Assembly (NCBI GenBank): GCA_000434435.1
Contig: FR895608.1
Span: 1 to 6,393 of the forward strand
Length of the DNA stretch: 6,393 bases
DNA from: Firmicutes bacterium CAG:475
GTDB taxonomy: Bacteria > Bacillota > Clostridia > Christensenellales > CAG-917
Direction: 5' to 3'
The translations under genes were made by a program, and so were the position numbers. The notes below the pieces were generated by a model, which worked only from the letters and a program-made list of their open reading frames with translations, was not told the origin of the DNA and searched no databases. This document shows positions 5,434 to 6,393 of this stretch, piece by piece. Position 1 is the first letter of the stretch; each line of letters opens with the position of its first letter.

Positions 5434-5769
5434 GTGAAAGAAAACGAAATCAAAACCAAAGAGTATCTGCTGAAACTGGGATTTCAGCCAAATCTGAAAG
5501 GTTATAGACTGCTTGCAAAACTCATATGCTACGCGCTCGACGGCAGGGACATACTTCCCTTGAAATACAAAGGATACGTCAATTTGTCATCGGATTTTTC
5601 GGTTGACAAAGCAAGTGTTGAAAAGGACATACAAAATGCGATTTCGTCCGCTTTTTTGCGCGGAAATATCGACGTTTTATACACGGAATTCGGCGAAACA
5701 CTTGACGAAAATAAGGGCAAACCAACCAACAAGCAATTTGTTTTGACCGCTCTCGAACGAATAAAATAA
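5434..5769 (+). CDS. Stand-alone Spo0A effector-domain (Spo0A_C) protein, no receiver
   Basis: A 111-residue DNA-binding protein resembling the C-terminal effector domain of Spo0A, the master regulator of sporulation. Landmarks shared in order with Bacillus Spo0A are LKGY (residues 21-24, HIKGY in Spo0A), the recognition-helix region KASVEKDIQNAISSAF (59-74), RGNID (76-80), FGETL (86-90, FGYTV in Spo0A) and KPTN..F (96-102). The phosphoacceptor receiver domain, about 120 residues in Spo0A, is absent: an in-frame TAG lies at 5422-5424, and the DNA upstream is spoIIM on the other strand. GTG 5434 is the only sensible start. It lacks a well-placed ribosome site, but a three-codon leader ends on it. 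It is convergent with spoIVB. It may act as an unphosphorylated regulator or competitor at Spo0A sites; this is inference. Intact length and conserved core argue against a decayed remnant. Confidence 0.88.
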   Translation: MKENEIKTKEYLLKLGFQPNLKGYRLLAKLICYALDGRDILPLKYKGYVNLSSDFSVDKASVEKDIQNAISSAFLRGNIDVLYTEFGETLDENKGKPTNKQFVLTALERIK

Positions 5770-5870
5770 CGTGATTTAAAAAAAACACACGGTCAAAACA
5801 ATATCAACAAAATTCAATTCGATTGTTTAGAATATCAATTTTATCTTGATTATCGTCTGAAAACACCGAC

Positions 5871-5890
5871 GGGCGGACAAGTGTCCGCCC
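5871..5890. repeat. GC-rich perfect palindrome between convergent genes
   Basis: GGGCGGAC (5871-5878) and GTCCGCCC (5883-5890) form a perfect 8-bp stem around the loop AAGT. It stands between the ends of the spo0A-like gene and spoIVB, where a two-way terminator would be expected, yet neither side has a clean T run: TATATTTAT on the plus strand, GTCGGTGTTTTC on the minus. It could be a weak terminator or one copy of a dispersed REP-like palindrome. Confidence 0.6.
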
Positions 5891-5945
5891 TATATTTATA
5901 CGCTGCGTCAAGCGCAACGAGTAATTGCTTAAATTGCATTTCGAT

Positions 5946-6393
5946 TTATGCCGCGACACGCATTTCGTCTCGAAAATCGTCAAGCAACGAACACGTTGTG
6001 CTTTGTGCCTTGTCAAACATAAATCTCGAATGGACGGCATATCCGCGCGTCGGATCTTGGACAAAAACGTGCGTGATAGCACCGATCAGCACACCGTCCT
6101 GAACAATCGGACTTCCGCTCATGCCTTGCACTATACCGCCTGTCTTTTCTATCAATTCTTTGTCGCTGACTTTGACCACCATACCTTTTTCTGCCGGTTC
6201 ACTTTGCGACACGACTTTGACGATTTCCACGTCGTAAAACTTCGGCGCGGCGCCCTCAATCGTCGTCAAAACTTGCGCTTTGCCTATTCTTGCCTCGCCT
6301 TTTGCGGCAATTCTGTACAAATCGCCCTCAAAATCCCCTTCGTATTTGCCGTAAATGCCAATCTGCGTGTTGTCGCAAATCTCTCCGACGCTC
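5946..6393 (-). CDS. spoIVB: SpoIVB serine protease, peptidase S55 (partial, N-terminus beyond the window)
   Basis: Forespore-secreted serine protease that cleaves SpoIVFA and so releases SpoIVFB to process pro-sigmaK in the mother cell. About 148 C-terminal codons are present, open to base 6393 and ending at TAA 5946-5948. The S55 core is clear: KGMVVKVSDKELIEKTGG with the catalytic aspartate in VSD (codon at about 6164-6162), then IVQGMSGSPIVQDG, whose first serine in GMSGS is the nucleophile (about 6119-6117), and IGAITHVFVQDPTRGYAVH. The catalytic histidine (GHGI region), PDZ domain and membrane anchor are outside the window. After the conserved end it has a short tail, DDFRDEMRVAA. In most spore formers spo0A follows in tandem; here the next gene is convergent. 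Confidence 0.96.
   Translation of the reverse strand, partial: SVGEICDNTQIGIYGKYEGDFEGDLYRIAAKGEARIGKAQVLTTIEGAAPKFYDVEIVKVVSQSEPAEKGMVVKVSDKELIEKTGGIVQGMSGSPIVQDGVLIGAITHVFVQDPTRGYAVHSRFMFDKAQSTTCSLLDDFRDEMRVAA

Noticed and set aside
5770..5800. CGTG...CACG pairing around an A run after the Spo0A-like gene
   Set aside because: Four-bp stem with a long loop and no T run on the plus strand; too weak to call a terminator.

Overview
The window looks like chromosomal DNA from an endospore-forming bacterium of the Clostridia type (Firmicutes/Bacillota). The basis is gene content: SpoIVB, a Spo0A DNA-binding domain, SpoIIM, YtfJ/GerW, a DUF2953 (YtfI-like) protein, ScpA/ScpB and two D,D-carboxypeptidases of family S11. 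The sequence is moderately AT-rich, with TTTT-tailed hairpin terminators and Shine-Dalgarno sites of the AGGAGG kind. I cannot name a genus. I saw no tRNA, rRNA, CRISPR array, insertion sequence or phage gene.

Layout, right to left, since all genes but one lie on the minus strand. (1) 5946-6393: the C-terminal part of SpoIVB, the signalling protease of pro-sigmaK activation; its N-terminus lies beyond the window. (2) 5434-5769, plus strand: a 111-residue protein that is only the Spo0A effector (DNA-binding) domain, without a receiver, convergent with spoIVB. (3) 4733-5323: SpoIIM, divergent from the Spo0A-like gene across a 110-base spacer with a sigmaE-like promoter and Spo0A-box-like sites. 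(4) 3418-4641: a complete DacF-like D,D-carboxypeptidase, followed by a strong terminator at 3275-3306. (5) 2245-3186 and 1536-2258: scpA and scpB, overlapping by 14 bases, driven by a near-consensus sigmaA promoter (3218-3246) and closed by a terminator (1463-1496). (6) 950-1429, 614-949 and 1-605: DUF2953, ytfJ and a second D,D-carboxypeptidase running off the left edge, packed with 0- and 8-base junctions as one operon.

Taken together this is a sporulation and cell-envelope cluster with the housekeeping condensin loaders ScpA/ScpB inside it. SpoIIM remodels septal peptidoglycan during engulfment, the carboxypeptidases trim peptide stems in cell wall or spore cortex, YtfJ/GerW is a spore protein, and SpoIVB signals from forespore to mother cell. 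The most unusual items are the receiver-less Spo0A-like gene beside spoIVB, where a full-length spo0A in tandem is the usual arrangement, and the acidic tails on ScpA (N-terminal) and ScpB (C-terminal, with a 30-base tandem duplication). No gene-free stretch exceeds 300 bases; the longest, 3187-3417, holds the scpA promoter and the carboxypeptidase terminator.
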